From: Amycolatopsis iheyensis
GTDB lineage: Bacteria > Actinomycetota > Actinomycetes > Mycobacteriales > Pseudonocardiaceae
Reading direction: 5' to 3'
DNA length: 64,000 bases
Assembly: GCF_024703995.1 (NCBI RefSeq)
Contig: NZ_JAMXQV010000011.1
Location: forward strand, 1-64,000
Positions 1-11,481 of the stretch are shown piece by piece (positions within the stretch are counted from its first letter, which is position 1; each line of letters starts with the position of its first letter). The notes beneath the pieces were generated by a model. That model saw only the letters and a list, made by a program, of their open reading frames with translations. It made no database searches and was not told the DNA's origin. The translations under genes were made by a program, and so were the position numbers.

Positions 1-71
1 AACACCCCCCCGGGGGGGGGGGTTTGGGGGGGGGGGGGGTTCCAACCCCCCCCCACCCCCCCACGACCGCG
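1..71. other. Homopolymer G/C low-complexity edge
   Basis: Alternating runs of C and G, up to about fifteen identical bases, with almost no other sequence. It carries no coding signal. The base composition is unlike anything else in the window, and it stops abruptly just before the stop codon of the first gene. It is most simply explained as low-quality sequence at a contig end. Confidence 0.7.
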
Positions 72-1919
72 TTACTTGATGTTCGCGTCGGCGACCACGA
101 ACAGCTCGGAGTGCGGCTTGGCGTTGCCGAAGTCCCCGTGCGGCCACGACTTGCGGTTGAAGTTGATGCCGACCTGGCCGGTGAACTCGTCCCGGAAGTT
201 CGAGTCGACCGACACCTTCCCGTCCGGGCCGAGGTTCAGCAGGTTGACCTTGTGGTCACCGTCCAAACCGGACCGCGCGACGAAGTAGTTCGACACCGCG
301 AGGTGCTGCGGCGACGTCGTTTCGCGGTAGAAGCCGTCCTCGCCGAGCGCCCAGTTGTCGTAGGCGCCCCAGTGCGGACCCGCGCCCGGCGTGCCGGGGT
401 TGATCGGCGCCGCGCCGACAACGGTCGGCAGGTCGCCGCCCCCGCCCTGCTGCGCCTTCGCCTTGGTGTCGACCCGGCCCTGGATGTCCTCGATCCGGTC
501 GCCGGCGTTGACCAGCTTCTGGATGTCGAGGACGTAGACGCCGCCGGTGGTGCCGGGGTCGTCGGCCGAGAGGGTGCCCTTCTGCCGCCCGACGATCGCG
601 CGGTAGAGGTACTTGTCGTCCGGGCTCGTCTGGATCCAGCCGCCGTTCGAGCTGGCGCCGTTCGAGTCGTTGTTCGCGTAGATGGACTTGTTCGCGGCGC
701 CGTCGTCGAACACCTCGATCCAGTGCGGCTCGGCCGCGGTGATGTCCGGCGTGTAGAACACCGCGCCGCCCTGCATGGTCTGGGCGAACGCACCCTTGTG
801 ACCCGGCAGGTTGGTCACGGTGGTCTCCATGACCGCGCGGCTCTCGGCGTGCAGCGGGTCGGCGGGATCGGCGCGGGGGCCGTCCTGCAGGTACGACACC
901 GACTTCAGCTTCGGGTGGTTGCGGTCGGCGATGTCCCAGGTCCGCACGGTCGGCCGACGCAGGTACGGCGACGGCTGCTTCACCGGGTCGAGGATGATGT
1001 TGCGCGGCTCGGCGTAGTCACTGGTGACGAGCGTGTTCAGGTCCTCGCGGGCCTGGACGCCGTGCGGGTTGGCGCACGTCGGCTTGCCCAGCTGCGGCAA
1101 GTTGTCGCACAGCTTCTGGTTGTCGCCCTGCGGGGTCGCCGCTGGGTTCTCCGACAGGACTTCGGCGTTCTGTCCGAAGTGGACAACCTCGCCGGGGCTG
1201 CCCGCGAAGCCGTTGCCGATCTGGGTGGAGCCGTCGGCGTAGGCGTGCGGGCCGGGCACGACCGGGCCGCCCATGTAGGTGCCGTACGCGGTGCCGTCCT
1301 TGAGCACCCAGTAGGCGTCCGGGACACTGCCGCCGAGGGTGTTCGTCGGCAGGCTGACGCCCTTGAGCTTCAGCTGCGGCAACGCGCTGACGTCGAAGGC
1401 GTACGTCGCGGCCGCGAACAGCGCGCCGGCGTAGACCGTGTCGCCCTTGTGCCACACGTACTGCATGTGGTGCGGCTCGTTCTCGACCAGCGGGCCGACC
1501 GTGGCGGTGTTGACGACCTTGCCGTACGTCGGCGAACCCTGCGTCGCGTCGATGACGGCGAGGAAGTCCGGGCCCGGCAGGGCGTTCTTGATCTTGTTGA
1601 GGCCGCCGCCGAGCGTGCCCGGCAGGTTCTTGACGTCCTTGACGAGCGTGTCGGCGATGTTCTCGTCACCGGCCCAGACGAGCAGCCACTTCTTCGGCGT
1701 CGCGCTCTCCGAACGCGCGAGATCCTTGGCCACCAGGTGGTTCTGCACCCAGTACTGCTTGCCGTCCGACGCCGTCTTCGCGTCGGTGATCGTCTGGACG
1801 TCGGCGTAGGCGCCGGTGGCCGAGCCGGTGTAGGTGACGGCGCCGACCGCGAGGGCGAGTACCGCGGCGCCGGTCACCACCTTTCGCCACCGGCCCGGAC
1901 GCGACGGGGTTGATCGCAT
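72..1919 (-). CDS. Secreted propeller-like protein, possibly related to selenium-binding protein SBP56
   Basis: A 615-residue protein starting at an ATG preceded by a good ribosome site (AGGGAGA, about 5 nt upstream). The reading frame stays open further upstream, but that part has no protein-like character. Residues 1-35 form a signal peptide: basic start, hydrophobic core, then an A-x-A cleavage site before DVQT. The mature part has several segments of the form hydrophobic strand, turn, strand, as in beta-propellers, and a PHHMQY motif near residue 170 that recalls the histidine motif of selenium-binding/methanethiol oxidase proteins. That similarity is weak, so the family is uncertain. It probably acts outside the cytoplasmic membrane. 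The gene stands alone, and its stop codon lies directly at the low-complexity window edge. Confidence 0.75.
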   Translation of the reverse strand: MRSTPSRPGRWRKVVTGAAVLALAVGAVTYTGSATGAYADVQTITDAKTASDGKQYWVQNHLVAKDLARSESATPKKWLLVWAGDENIADTLVKDVKNLPGTLGGGLNKIKNALPGPDFLAVIDATQGSPTYGKVVNTATVGPLVENEPHHMQYVWHKGDTVYAGALFAAATYAFDVSALPQLKLKGVSLPTNTLGGSVPDAYWVLKDGTAYGTYMGGPVVPGPHAYADGSTQIGNGFAGSPGEVVHFGQNAEVLSENPAATPQGDNQKLCDNLPQLGKPTCANPHGVQAREDLNTLVTSDYAEPRNIILDPVKQPSPYLRRPTVRTWDIADRNHPKLKSVSYLQDGPRADPADPLHAESRAVMETTVTNLPGHKGAFAQTMQGGAVFYTPDITAAEPHWIEVFDDGAANKSIYANNDSNGASSNGGWIQTSPDDKYLYRAIVGRQKGTLSADDPGTTGGVYVLDIQKLVNAGDRIEDIQGRVDTKAKAQQGGGGDLPTVVGAAPINPGTPGAGPHWGAYDNWALGEDGFYRETTSPQHLAVSNYFVARSGLDGDHKVNLLNLGPDGKVSVDSNFRDEFTGQVGINFNRKSWPHGDFGNAKPHSELFVVADANIK

Positions 1920-2160
1920 GGTTCTCCCTGTTTTTCGGCACGGTTGGAAACCGTTGGGGCACAACGGAAAGCTGACGTCAGCCGACCTGGACGGGATATT
2001 CGCGCCAAGCGCGCAAAGGGTCCAGCGGTGATCAAAGAATGAGAATCGCCCCGAATGGGTCAATCTCCCACGGGGTGGGCCGATTTGACGGGCACCACTG
2101 GGCCGAACGGGTGAGCGCGGGTGCTGGACCAACCGGCGGTGTCACGGTTGGTCACAATGG
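1920..2160. other. Intergenic region, upstream of the secreted protein gene
   Basis: About 240 bases with no credible reading frame in codon use or conservation-like features. It must hold the promoter of the leftward secreted-protein gene. No clear -35/-10 pair was recognised. Confidence 0.5.
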
Positions 2161-2192
2161 CGCAGCCCCGGCGCCTGAACGCCGGGGCTGCG
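2161..2192 (-). terminator. Terminator after the zinc-ribbon gene
   Basis: Perfect 13-bp inverted repeat (left arm CGCAGCCCCGGCG) with a 6-nt loop, starting 28 bases past the stop codon of the leftward zinc-ribbon gene. There is no T tract, which is usual for actinomycete terminators. Confidence 0.75.
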
Positions 2193-2219
2193 AGTTACGT
2201 ATTCGTTATGAAGGGCCGA

Positions 2220-2861
2220 TCAGAGCTTGGTGCCGCAGTCCGAGCAGAACAGCGCACCCGGCTTGTTGCTCTCGCTGCCGCAGCCGCCGCAGCGGACCTT
2301 GAGCGCCAGCGAGGTCCCGCACGACGAGCAGAACTTGCCGCCCTCGGCCTTCAGGCCGCAGCCCGGACAGGTGACCTTGGCCCGGGTGTCGAGGTCGAGG
2401 CCGGACGTCCAGTCCTTCTCGCGGGCCTTGTCCCAGATCTGGTCGCGCTGCGCCGAGGCCTGCGCGCGCGAGATCTCCTCGGCGACGCTCGGCGAGCACC
2501 GCAGGCACTGGCCGATCTCCTCGTTCCAGCACTGGTCGTGGCACATCCAGTCGCCGCAGCCGCGGCACTGGCGGAAGCTCGGGGTGATCTCCTTGACCGC
2601 CTCGGCGAGCGCCTTGTCCTTGGCCGGCGAGTTGGTCGCGCGGTCGTAGCGCCACTGGTCGGCCGAGTTGCTCAGGTCCCGCAGCGTGCCGCCGAAGAAC
2701 GACCCGACGGCGCGGAGCACGCTGCGGCCGGTCTCGACGTTGTCGCGCTGGAAGGCGGAGCGGAAGCCGTTGCCGCAGCGTTCGCACCGGAACTCGAACT
2801 GGTACCCCTGCGTGTTGGAGAGGTCCGAGAAGTTGTCCGTGAAGGGCACAGAGTCAGCCAC
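2220..2861 (-). CDS. Multi zinc-ribbon protein, function unknown
   Basis: A 213-residue protein from a GTG start (VADSVPFTDNF). Upstream codons are open but not protein-like. It contains many paired cysteines: CERC near residue 28, CRGC and CHDQC in the middle, CLRC, and at the C-terminus three close pairs (CPGC, CSSC, CGGC, CSDC) that form a double zinc ribbon. Between them are charged helical stretches. There is no signal peptide or membrane segment, so it should be cytoplasmic. Zinc ribbons of this kind usually bind protein or nucleic acid. I do not recognise a named family beyond 'zinc ribbon domain protein'. It is followed by a strong terminator and lies just downstream of the MFS gene on the same strand. 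Confidence 0.8.
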   Translation of the reverse strand: MADSVPFTDNFSDLSNTQGYQFEFRCERCGNGFRSAFQRDNVETGRSVLRAVGSFFGGTLRDLSNSADQWRYDRATNSPAKDKALAEAVKEITPSFRQCRGCGDWMCHDQCWNEEIGQCLRCSPSVAEEISRAQASAQRDQIWDKAREKDWTSGLDLDTRAKVTCPGCGLKAEGGKFCSSCGTSLALKVRCGGCGSESNKPGALFCSDCGTKL

Positions 2862-2922
2862 AGCCCATCTTCGCCAGCCACCCGCGCTCCCGGCGACGAG
2901 AGATTTGCCGACAACGGCCCGG

Positions 2923-4095
2923 CTACCGGCCGTCACGAGGCACGAGCAGGGCCAGCGGGAGCAGCGCGAGCACCCCGCCGACGACGGTGACGAGCGCGAA
3001 CCCACCGCCGGCGAACAGCTGCCCCGAGCCCAGCCCGGCGAGCGCGGACGCCGACCAGACGACCGCGTCGACGGTGCCCTGCACCCGGCTGCGCGTCTCC
3101 GGCGCGAGGTCCCGCGACAGCTGCGCGCTGGCGCCGACGAACACCAGGTTCCAGCCGTAGCCGAGCAGGAACAACGCCACCGGCAGGCCGGAGGTGTGCG
3201 CGGTCGGCGCCGCGAGCGCGGTCGCCGACGCCAGCGCGAGCACGCCGAGGCCGGCGTTGATCGTCACGCGCGGCCCCCAGCGGTCGGCGATCCGCCCGGA
3301 CAGCGGCGCCAGCGCGAACATGCCGACCAGGTGCGCGCTCAGCACCCAGCCGACGACGTCGAGGCCGTGCCCGTGGCCCTCCAGCTGCAGCGGCGTCATG
3401 GTCATCACCGCGACCATCGCCAGCTGCGCGGCGACCATCGCGAGCAGCGGCCGCCCGACGCCGGTCGCGCGGACCGGGGCGGCCACCGGCGCTTCCCGCG
3501 GCGGTGGGACGTGCCTCGGCAGGAAGGCCGCCGCCAGCGCGGCCCCCGCCGTGGCCAGCACCGCCACCGCGACCGGGCCCGAGAGCGAAGGCCAGCCGAA
3601 GCCGCTCACGACGTGCGCCGCGGGCGCCATGAGCGCCGGGCCGACGAGGGCGCCGATCGTGCCGCCCCAGACGACGGTCGAAAGCGCACGGCCCCGGCGT
3701 TCCTCCGGGTAGAGGTCGGCGGCCAGGTAGCGCGAAAGCTGCGCGCCGCCGTTGCCGATGCCGACCAGCAGCATGCCCAGCAGCAGCGGCACGAGCGACG
3801 TCGTCAGCGCGCCGGCCAACGCGACCAGCGCGCCGAGCACGGCGACGCCGTACCCGGCGGCCAGCACCCGGCGCCGGCCGTGCCGGGCCAGCAGCAGCCC
3901 CGCGCCGAGCGCGCCGCCGGCGGTGCCGAGCACGTTCGCGACACTCGGCAGCCCGCTCCACCCCGGCCCGTTCCCCGCGGCGACGATCAGCGTGGCGGCC
4001 GTGCTCAGGCCGACCGTGGCCGTGTTGAGCAGCGCGACGCCGGCGAACAGCGCCCCCATCGACCGGGTCCGCCCGGTCACCGTCAAAGTCCCCAT
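2923..4095 (-). CDS. MFS transporter, drug-efflux type
   Basis: A 390-residue integral membrane protein with about twelve hydrophobic segments in two sets of six, the usual size and layout of the major facilitator superfamily. The loop between helices 2 and 3 holds the basic motif GRRRVL typical of the DHA family. I chose the ATG of MGTLTVTGRTR because the residues further upstream are polar and unlike a transporter start. The ribosome site is weak. It would export a small molecule with the proton gradient, but the substrate cannot be told. The divergently placed Lrp/AsnC regulator, with only 95 bases between the two starts, probably controls it. Confidence 0.88.
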   Translation of the reverse strand: MGTLTVTGRTRSMGALFAGVALLNTATVGLSTAATLIVAAGNGPGWSGLPSVANVLGTAGGALGAGLLLARHGRRRVLAAGYGVAVLGALVALAGALTTSLVPLLLGMLLVGIGNGGAQLSRYLAADLYPEERRGRALSTVVWGGTIGALVGPALMAPAAHVVSGFGWPSLSGPVAVAVLATAGAALAAAFLPRHVPPPREAPVAAPVRATGVGRPLLAMVAAQLAMVAVMTMTPLQLEGHGHGLDVVGWVLSAHLVGMFALAPLSGRIADRWGPRVTINAGLGVLALASATALAAPTAHTSGLPVALFLLGYGWNLVFVGASAQLSRDLAPETRSRVQGTVDAVVWSASALAGLGSGQLFAGGGFALVTVVGGVLALLPLALLVPRDGR

Positions 4096-4190
4096 GACCA
4101 GCAACTTTACGAACTCCCGGCACCCGTTCGAAGGGCCGCCGAACGGCAAATCCGTCGCTCCGGCGGCGGTTCGGAAGGAAGATGGGGCCC

Positions 4191-4691
4191 ATGACCTTTC
4201 GTTCGGAAAAGCCCCTGGACGACATCGACTGGCGGCTGCTGGAGCTCCTGCAGGCCGACGGCCGGCTGTCGTTCAAGGAGCTCGGCCGCCGCATCAACCT
4301 CTCGGCGCCGGCGGTGGCCGAGCGGGTCCGGCGGCTCGAGGAGACGGGCGTGATCACCGGCTACCGCGCCCTGGTCGACGCGCGGCGCGCCGGCCAGCCG
4401 CTGCAGGCGTTCGTCGAGATGCGCTGCGCGCTGAGCAGCTGCCTGCTCAAGACGTCGAAGTCCGAGGACTACCCGGAGGTGGTGGAGATCCACCGGCTGT
4501 CGGGCGACCACTGCACGATGCTGAAGATCCGCGCGGCGTCGCTGGAGCACTTCGAGGGGCTGCTGGAGCGCCTGGGCAAACACGGCGAGCTGCGGTCGTC
4601 GGTGGTGCTGTCGACGCAGTTCGAGGGCCGCCCGGTGGAGCCACCGTCGGACGACTTCCTGCGCGCGACGACCTCGGAAGGCTGGTCCTGA
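4191..4691 (+). CDS. Lrp/AsnC family transcriptional regulator
   Basis: A 166-residue protein with the family architecture. An N-terminal winged helix-turn-helix spans residues 10-60 (DWRLLELLQADGR, then NLSAPAVAERVRRLE as recognition helix). A C-terminal RAM/AsnC ligand-binding domain of alternating strands and helices follows. An ATG three codons upstream (4182) is also possible; GGAAGG lies 3 nt from that start and 12 nt from this one, so the choice is open. Members bind amino acids or small metabolites and act locally. The divergent MFS gene is the obvious target, and the shared 95-base spacer should hold the operator. Confidence 0.92.
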   Translation: MTFRSEKPLDDIDWRLLELLQADGRLSFKELGRRINLSAPAVAERVRRLEETGVITGYRALVDARRAGQPLQAFVEMRCALSSCLLKTSKSEDYPEVVEIHRLSGDHCTMLKIRAASLEHFEGLLERLGKHGELRSSVVLSTQFEGRPVEPPSDDFLRATTSEGWS

Positions 4692-4737
4692 CCGGTTGGC
4701 GGCTGTTTGCCCGGCGCCCGGCTGATAAACGAGGGGG

Positions 4738-5490
4738 ATGCCGATCTTCCGTGCGCTGGCCGTCGCGCTCATCGCCTTGACCGCCTTCGCCGTTCCCGCC
4801 CAGGCCGAACCTCGTGCGTTCGTCGAGCTCTCCGAGGTGGCGCCGTCGATCCTGCAGGACATCCGCTACGCCACCCCGCACAACTTCGTCGGCACCCGCG
4901 TCGACGGGTACCTCGACCCCACCTGCATCCTGACCCGGCAGGCCGCCGAAGGCCTGCGTCAGGTCCAGTCCCGGCTGCGGAAGCGGGGCTACACGCTCAA
5001 GGTGTACGACTGCTACCGCCCGCAACGCGCGGTCGACCACTTCGTGCGGTGGGCGAAGGACCTCGCCGACGAGAAGATGAAGGCGGAGTTCTACCCGAAC
5101 GTCGCCAAGGACCGGCTGTTCGAGGACGGCTACATCGCCGAGAAGTCCGGGCACAGCCGCGGCAGCACCATGGACCTCACCATCGTGCGGCTGCCGCCGC
5201 GGTTCCAGCGGCCGTACTTCCCCGGTGAGCCGCTCAAGCCGTGCTTCGCGCCGCAGGGCCGGCGGTTCCCCGACAACACGGTCGACATGGGCACCGGCTA
5301 CGACTGCTTCGACCCGCTGGCCCACACCGACAACCCGGCGATCACCGGCGCCGCGCGGCGGAACCGCGATCTGCTGCGGAGCGAGATGATCGCGGCCGGC
5401 TTCCACAACCTGCCCGAGGAATGGTGGCACTACACGCTCGACAACGAGCCCTTCCCCGACACCTACTTCGACTTCCCGGTGTCCCGCTGA
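4738..5490 (+). CDS. Secreted D-Ala-D-Ala dipeptidase, VanX/M15D family
   Basis: A 250-residue protein with a cleavable signal peptide (residues 1-23, ending AQA). The zinc peptidase signature of family M15D is complete: Arg94 in the CYRP motif, His139 and Asp146 in SGHSRGSTMDL, and Glu228 and His231 in EEWWH. VanX proteins hydrolyse D-alanyl-D-alanine. Exported forms like this one are thought to recycle or trim peptidoglycan dipeptides rather than give glycopeptide resistance, and no vanHA ligase genes lie nearby. A purine-rich GAGGGGG sits directly before the ATG. The gene is monocistronic and ends at a bidirectional terminator. Confidence 0.9.
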   Translation: MPIFRALAVALIALTAFAVPAQAEPRAFVELSEVAPSILQDIRYATPHNFVGTRVDGYLDPTCILTRQAAEGLRQVQSRLRKRGYTLKVYDCYRPQRAVDHFVRWAKDLADEKMKAEFYPNVAKDRLFEDGYIAEKSGHSRGSTMDLTIVRLPPRFQRPYFPGEPLKPCFAPQGRRFPDNTVDMGTGYDCFDPLAHTDNPAITGAARRNRDLLRSEMIAAGFHNLPEEWWHYTLDNEPFPDTYFDFPVSR

Positions 5491-5538
5491 ACGCGAAAAG
5501 CGCCCCCGGTCCACAATGGACCGGGGGCGCTTTCGCGT
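5491..5538. terminator. Bidirectional terminator between convergent genes
   Basis: Long inverted repeat with arms of about 21 bases and one bulged base (core CGCCCCCGGTCCA), loop of about three bases, flanked by AAAA/TTT. It lies between the convergent dipeptidase and surface-protein genes and can serve both. Confidence 0.85.
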
Positions 5539-5541
5539 TCG

Positions 5542-7302
5542 TCAGGCCGAATGCCGCCGGCGACGCGCGCCGAGCACCAGCCCGCCACCGAGCGCCAACG
5601 CGATCAGCGCCAGCGCGCCGAGCCCGTACGCCTCCACGCCGGTGCTCGCCAGGCCGCTGCCGCTGCTCTGACCGCCACCCGTGCCGCCGGCCGCGCCGGT
5701 CGTCGACGTCGGGTTCGTGGCCGTGCAGTCCGCGGGGGTGGCCGGGACGCCCGGCACCGGGGCGTCACCCTTCTCCACGTCGATCCGGTACGGGTAGTGG
5801 TTCTCCGGCGGGCCGTAGACGCTGACCCACATCGGGTTCTCGTACTTGATCTTCCAGCCGTCCGGCGGCTGCAGGTACAGGTGGAACTGCGGCCCCGGCG
5901 CCACGTCCAGGAACTCGAAGTGCCCCTTCGCGTCCGTCGTCCGCTCGCCGACGACCGGGCAGTGCTGGTCGGAGACGAGCACGACCTTGACCCCGGCGAG
6001 GCCGTCCTTCACCTGTCCCTGGTCGTCGAAGACGCCGACGTTGCCCTCGACCACCGCCTTCGCACCCGGCACCGCGGCCTGGTCGTGGGCCTGCGCGTGG
6101 TTGTCGATGTCGACCTCGTCGTAGCCGAAGTCGCAGGAGGCGACCACGATGCCGCGGTTGAAGGCGGCCTGCGGGACCGTCTCGGACACGTCGATCGTGC
6201 GGGTCTCACCCGGCGCGATCGTCACCCCGTCCGCGGCGAGCTCGCCCCAGCCGGGGCCGCGGCCGCTGAGGATGTACGGGTCACCGATGCGGTTGCAGGA
6301 CGCCGTGATGCCGGTCAGCGGGATCGGGCCCGAGTTCGACAGGGTCACCGTGACGTGCGCCAGCTCGCCCGGCTTGTAGCTGTCCTGGGTGAAGGCCATC
6401 GACGCCTTGAGCGCGCCGTTCAGCGGCGGCGCCCCGCGCACGTCCAGCTGGGTGTGCGCGCCGATCCGGACGATCCGGAACGGGATCAGCCAGCCGTCGA
6501 CGACCTCGCCGCCGAGGTAGTACGACGCACCCGGGACGTCGAAGACGATGTGCCCGTGCTCGTCGCTCGTCGCGGAGTGCGTGCCGCCGCCGTTGCTGTT
6601 GACGTACCGCAGCGTGAGCTTCGCGCCGGCCAGCGCCTCGCCGGCGTCGAACTTGCCGTTGCCGTTCTTGTCGCCGTAGACGGTGCCTTCGGCGTGGCCG
6701 GGCGCCTTGACGACGTTCGCCTTGGTCGAGAACTCGCCGACGCCGAAGTGGGTCGCGTCGAACATGACGCCCCGCAGCACGACGGTGTCCTGCTCGACGT
6801 CGCGGACCTGCCCGGTGCCGTGGAGCACGAACGTCTTCCCCGGCTCGAGATCGAGACCCGGGTTGCTGCCGGTGAGCGGACCCCAGCCCGGCTCGTAGGG
6901 CACGTACAGGTCGGTCGGGTCGTACGACGGGGAAACCCAGAGGCCCTTCGCGGTCGTCGAGCCGACGTTCGTCACCTTGAAGGTGAAGTGGATTTCGTCG
7001 TCGGTCTGGTACGTCTCCTTGTCCAGGGCGACCGAAATCTCGACCTGGGCGCGTTCCACGGGCGCGTCCTGCTTCACCGGCGGCTTGCTCTCCGGCGCGC
7101 TGGAACTCGGCGCGGTGGACGACGACGACGTCGGCGCCGCGGAACTGCTCGGCGGCGCCGATTCCGAAGTGGACGGCGCGGTGGCGGTCGGCTCCTCCTG
7201 GGCCACCGCCGGCGCGGCGAACGCGCCGGTCAACGCCGACGCGGTGGCGAGCGCGGCCAAGTAGACCGCGGTTCTTCGCATGGTGGAACTCAATTTGTTC
7301 AC
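5542..7302 (-). CDS. Sortase-anchored surface protein with SdrD-B-like domains and LAxTG signal
   Basis: A 586-residue protein from a GTG start with AGGGG 9 nt upstream. An internal ATG seven codons later is the alternative. Residues 1-35 are a signal peptide ending AVAQ. A Ser/Thr/Pro-rich stalk follows (about 36-75), then immunoglobulin-like beta domains. Two segments match the SdrD-B/Cna-B carboxypeptidase-regulatory-like fold: DKNGNGKFDAGEALAG, and later DAKGHFEFLDV. The C-terminus has a Gly/Ser linker, the sorting motif LASTG near residue 555, a hydrophobic helix and a basic RRRR tail. LAxTG is the signal used by class E sortases of high-GC actinomycetes. The protein should be covalently attached to peptidoglycan; its ligand is unknown. 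No sortase gene is in the window. Confidence 0.88.
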   Translation of the reverse strand: MNKLSSTMRRTAVYLAALATASALTGAFAAPAVAQEEPTATAPSTSESAPPSSSAAPTSSSSTAPSSSAPESKPPVKQDAPVERAQVEISVALDKETYQTDDEIHFTFKVTNVGSTTAKGLWVSPSYDPTDLYVPYEPGWGPLTGSNPGLDLEPGKTFVLHGTGQVRDVEQDTVVLRGVMFDATHFGVGEFSTKANVVKAPGHAEGTVYGDKNGNGKFDAGEALAGAKLTLRYVNSNGGGTHSATSDEHGHIVFDVPGASYYLGGEVVDGWLIPFRIVRIGAHTQLDVRGAPPLNGALKASMAFTQDSYKPGELAHVTVTLSNSGPIPLTGITASCNRIGDPYILSGRGPGWGELAADGVTIAPGETRTIDVSETVPQAAFNRGIVVASCDFGYDEVDIDNHAQAHDQAAVPGAKAVVEGNVGVFDDQGQVKDGLAGVKVVLVSDQHCPVVGERTTDAKGHFEFLDVAPGPQFHLYLQPPDGWKIKYENPMWVSVYGPPENHYPYRIDVEKGDAPVPGVPATPADCTATNPTSTTGAAGGTGGGQSSGSGLASTGVEAYGLGALALIALALGGGLVLGARRRRHSA

Positions 7303-7406
7303 GAACAGTCACCCCTGAAATACCCGTTGGAAACGCGCAAAGCCCCCGAACCGCGTGAACCGGGTTACTCTAGCGAGTTTCGCCGAGGTGAAGGTGACAT
7401 TTCGGA

Positions 7407-7452
7407 AACGGGAAAGGCCCCCGCCGGAAACCCGGCGAGGGCCTTTCCCGTT
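7407..7452 (-). terminator. rpoC: Terminator of the rpoB-rpoC operon
   Basis: 14-bp perfect stem (AACGGGAAAGGCCC and its complement) with an inner secondary stem of CCGCCGG type, starting 29 bases past the rpoC stop codon. Confidence 0.85.
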
Positions 7453-7480
7453 GATCGGAACTCGTTGTCCGAAACCTCGG

Positions 7481-11392
<3,912 letters not shown>

Positions 11393-11440
11393 GTCTAAGT
11401 CCCCTTGGGGTTGTATCGGCTAGATGAGGGGTCGGCGGGC

Positions 11441-11473
11441 GAGGCGGGCCCCGCGGGAGGTGGGGCCCGCCTC
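11441..11473 (-). other. Stable hairpin in the rpoB-rpoC spacer
   Basis: 12-bp perfect inverted repeat (GAGGCGGGCCCC and complement) with a 9-nt loop, placed 9 bases after the rpoB stop and about 48 bases before the rpoC start. Its position suggests an RNA-processing or partial-termination signal that sets the beta/beta' ratio. No T tract follows. Confidence 0.55.
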
Positions 11474-11481
11474 AGCTCCGA

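Noticed and set aside
24-1913. A 629-residue open frame antisense to the first secreted-protein gene
   Set aside because: It begins in the homopolymer edge and is Arg/Val-rich shadow sequence, whereas the minus-strand frame has a signal peptide and a ribosome site.
4738-5490. Vancomycin-resistance vanX
   Set aside because: The catalytic motif is present, but the protein is secreted and no vanH or vanA genes adjoin it, so a resistance role is unsupported.
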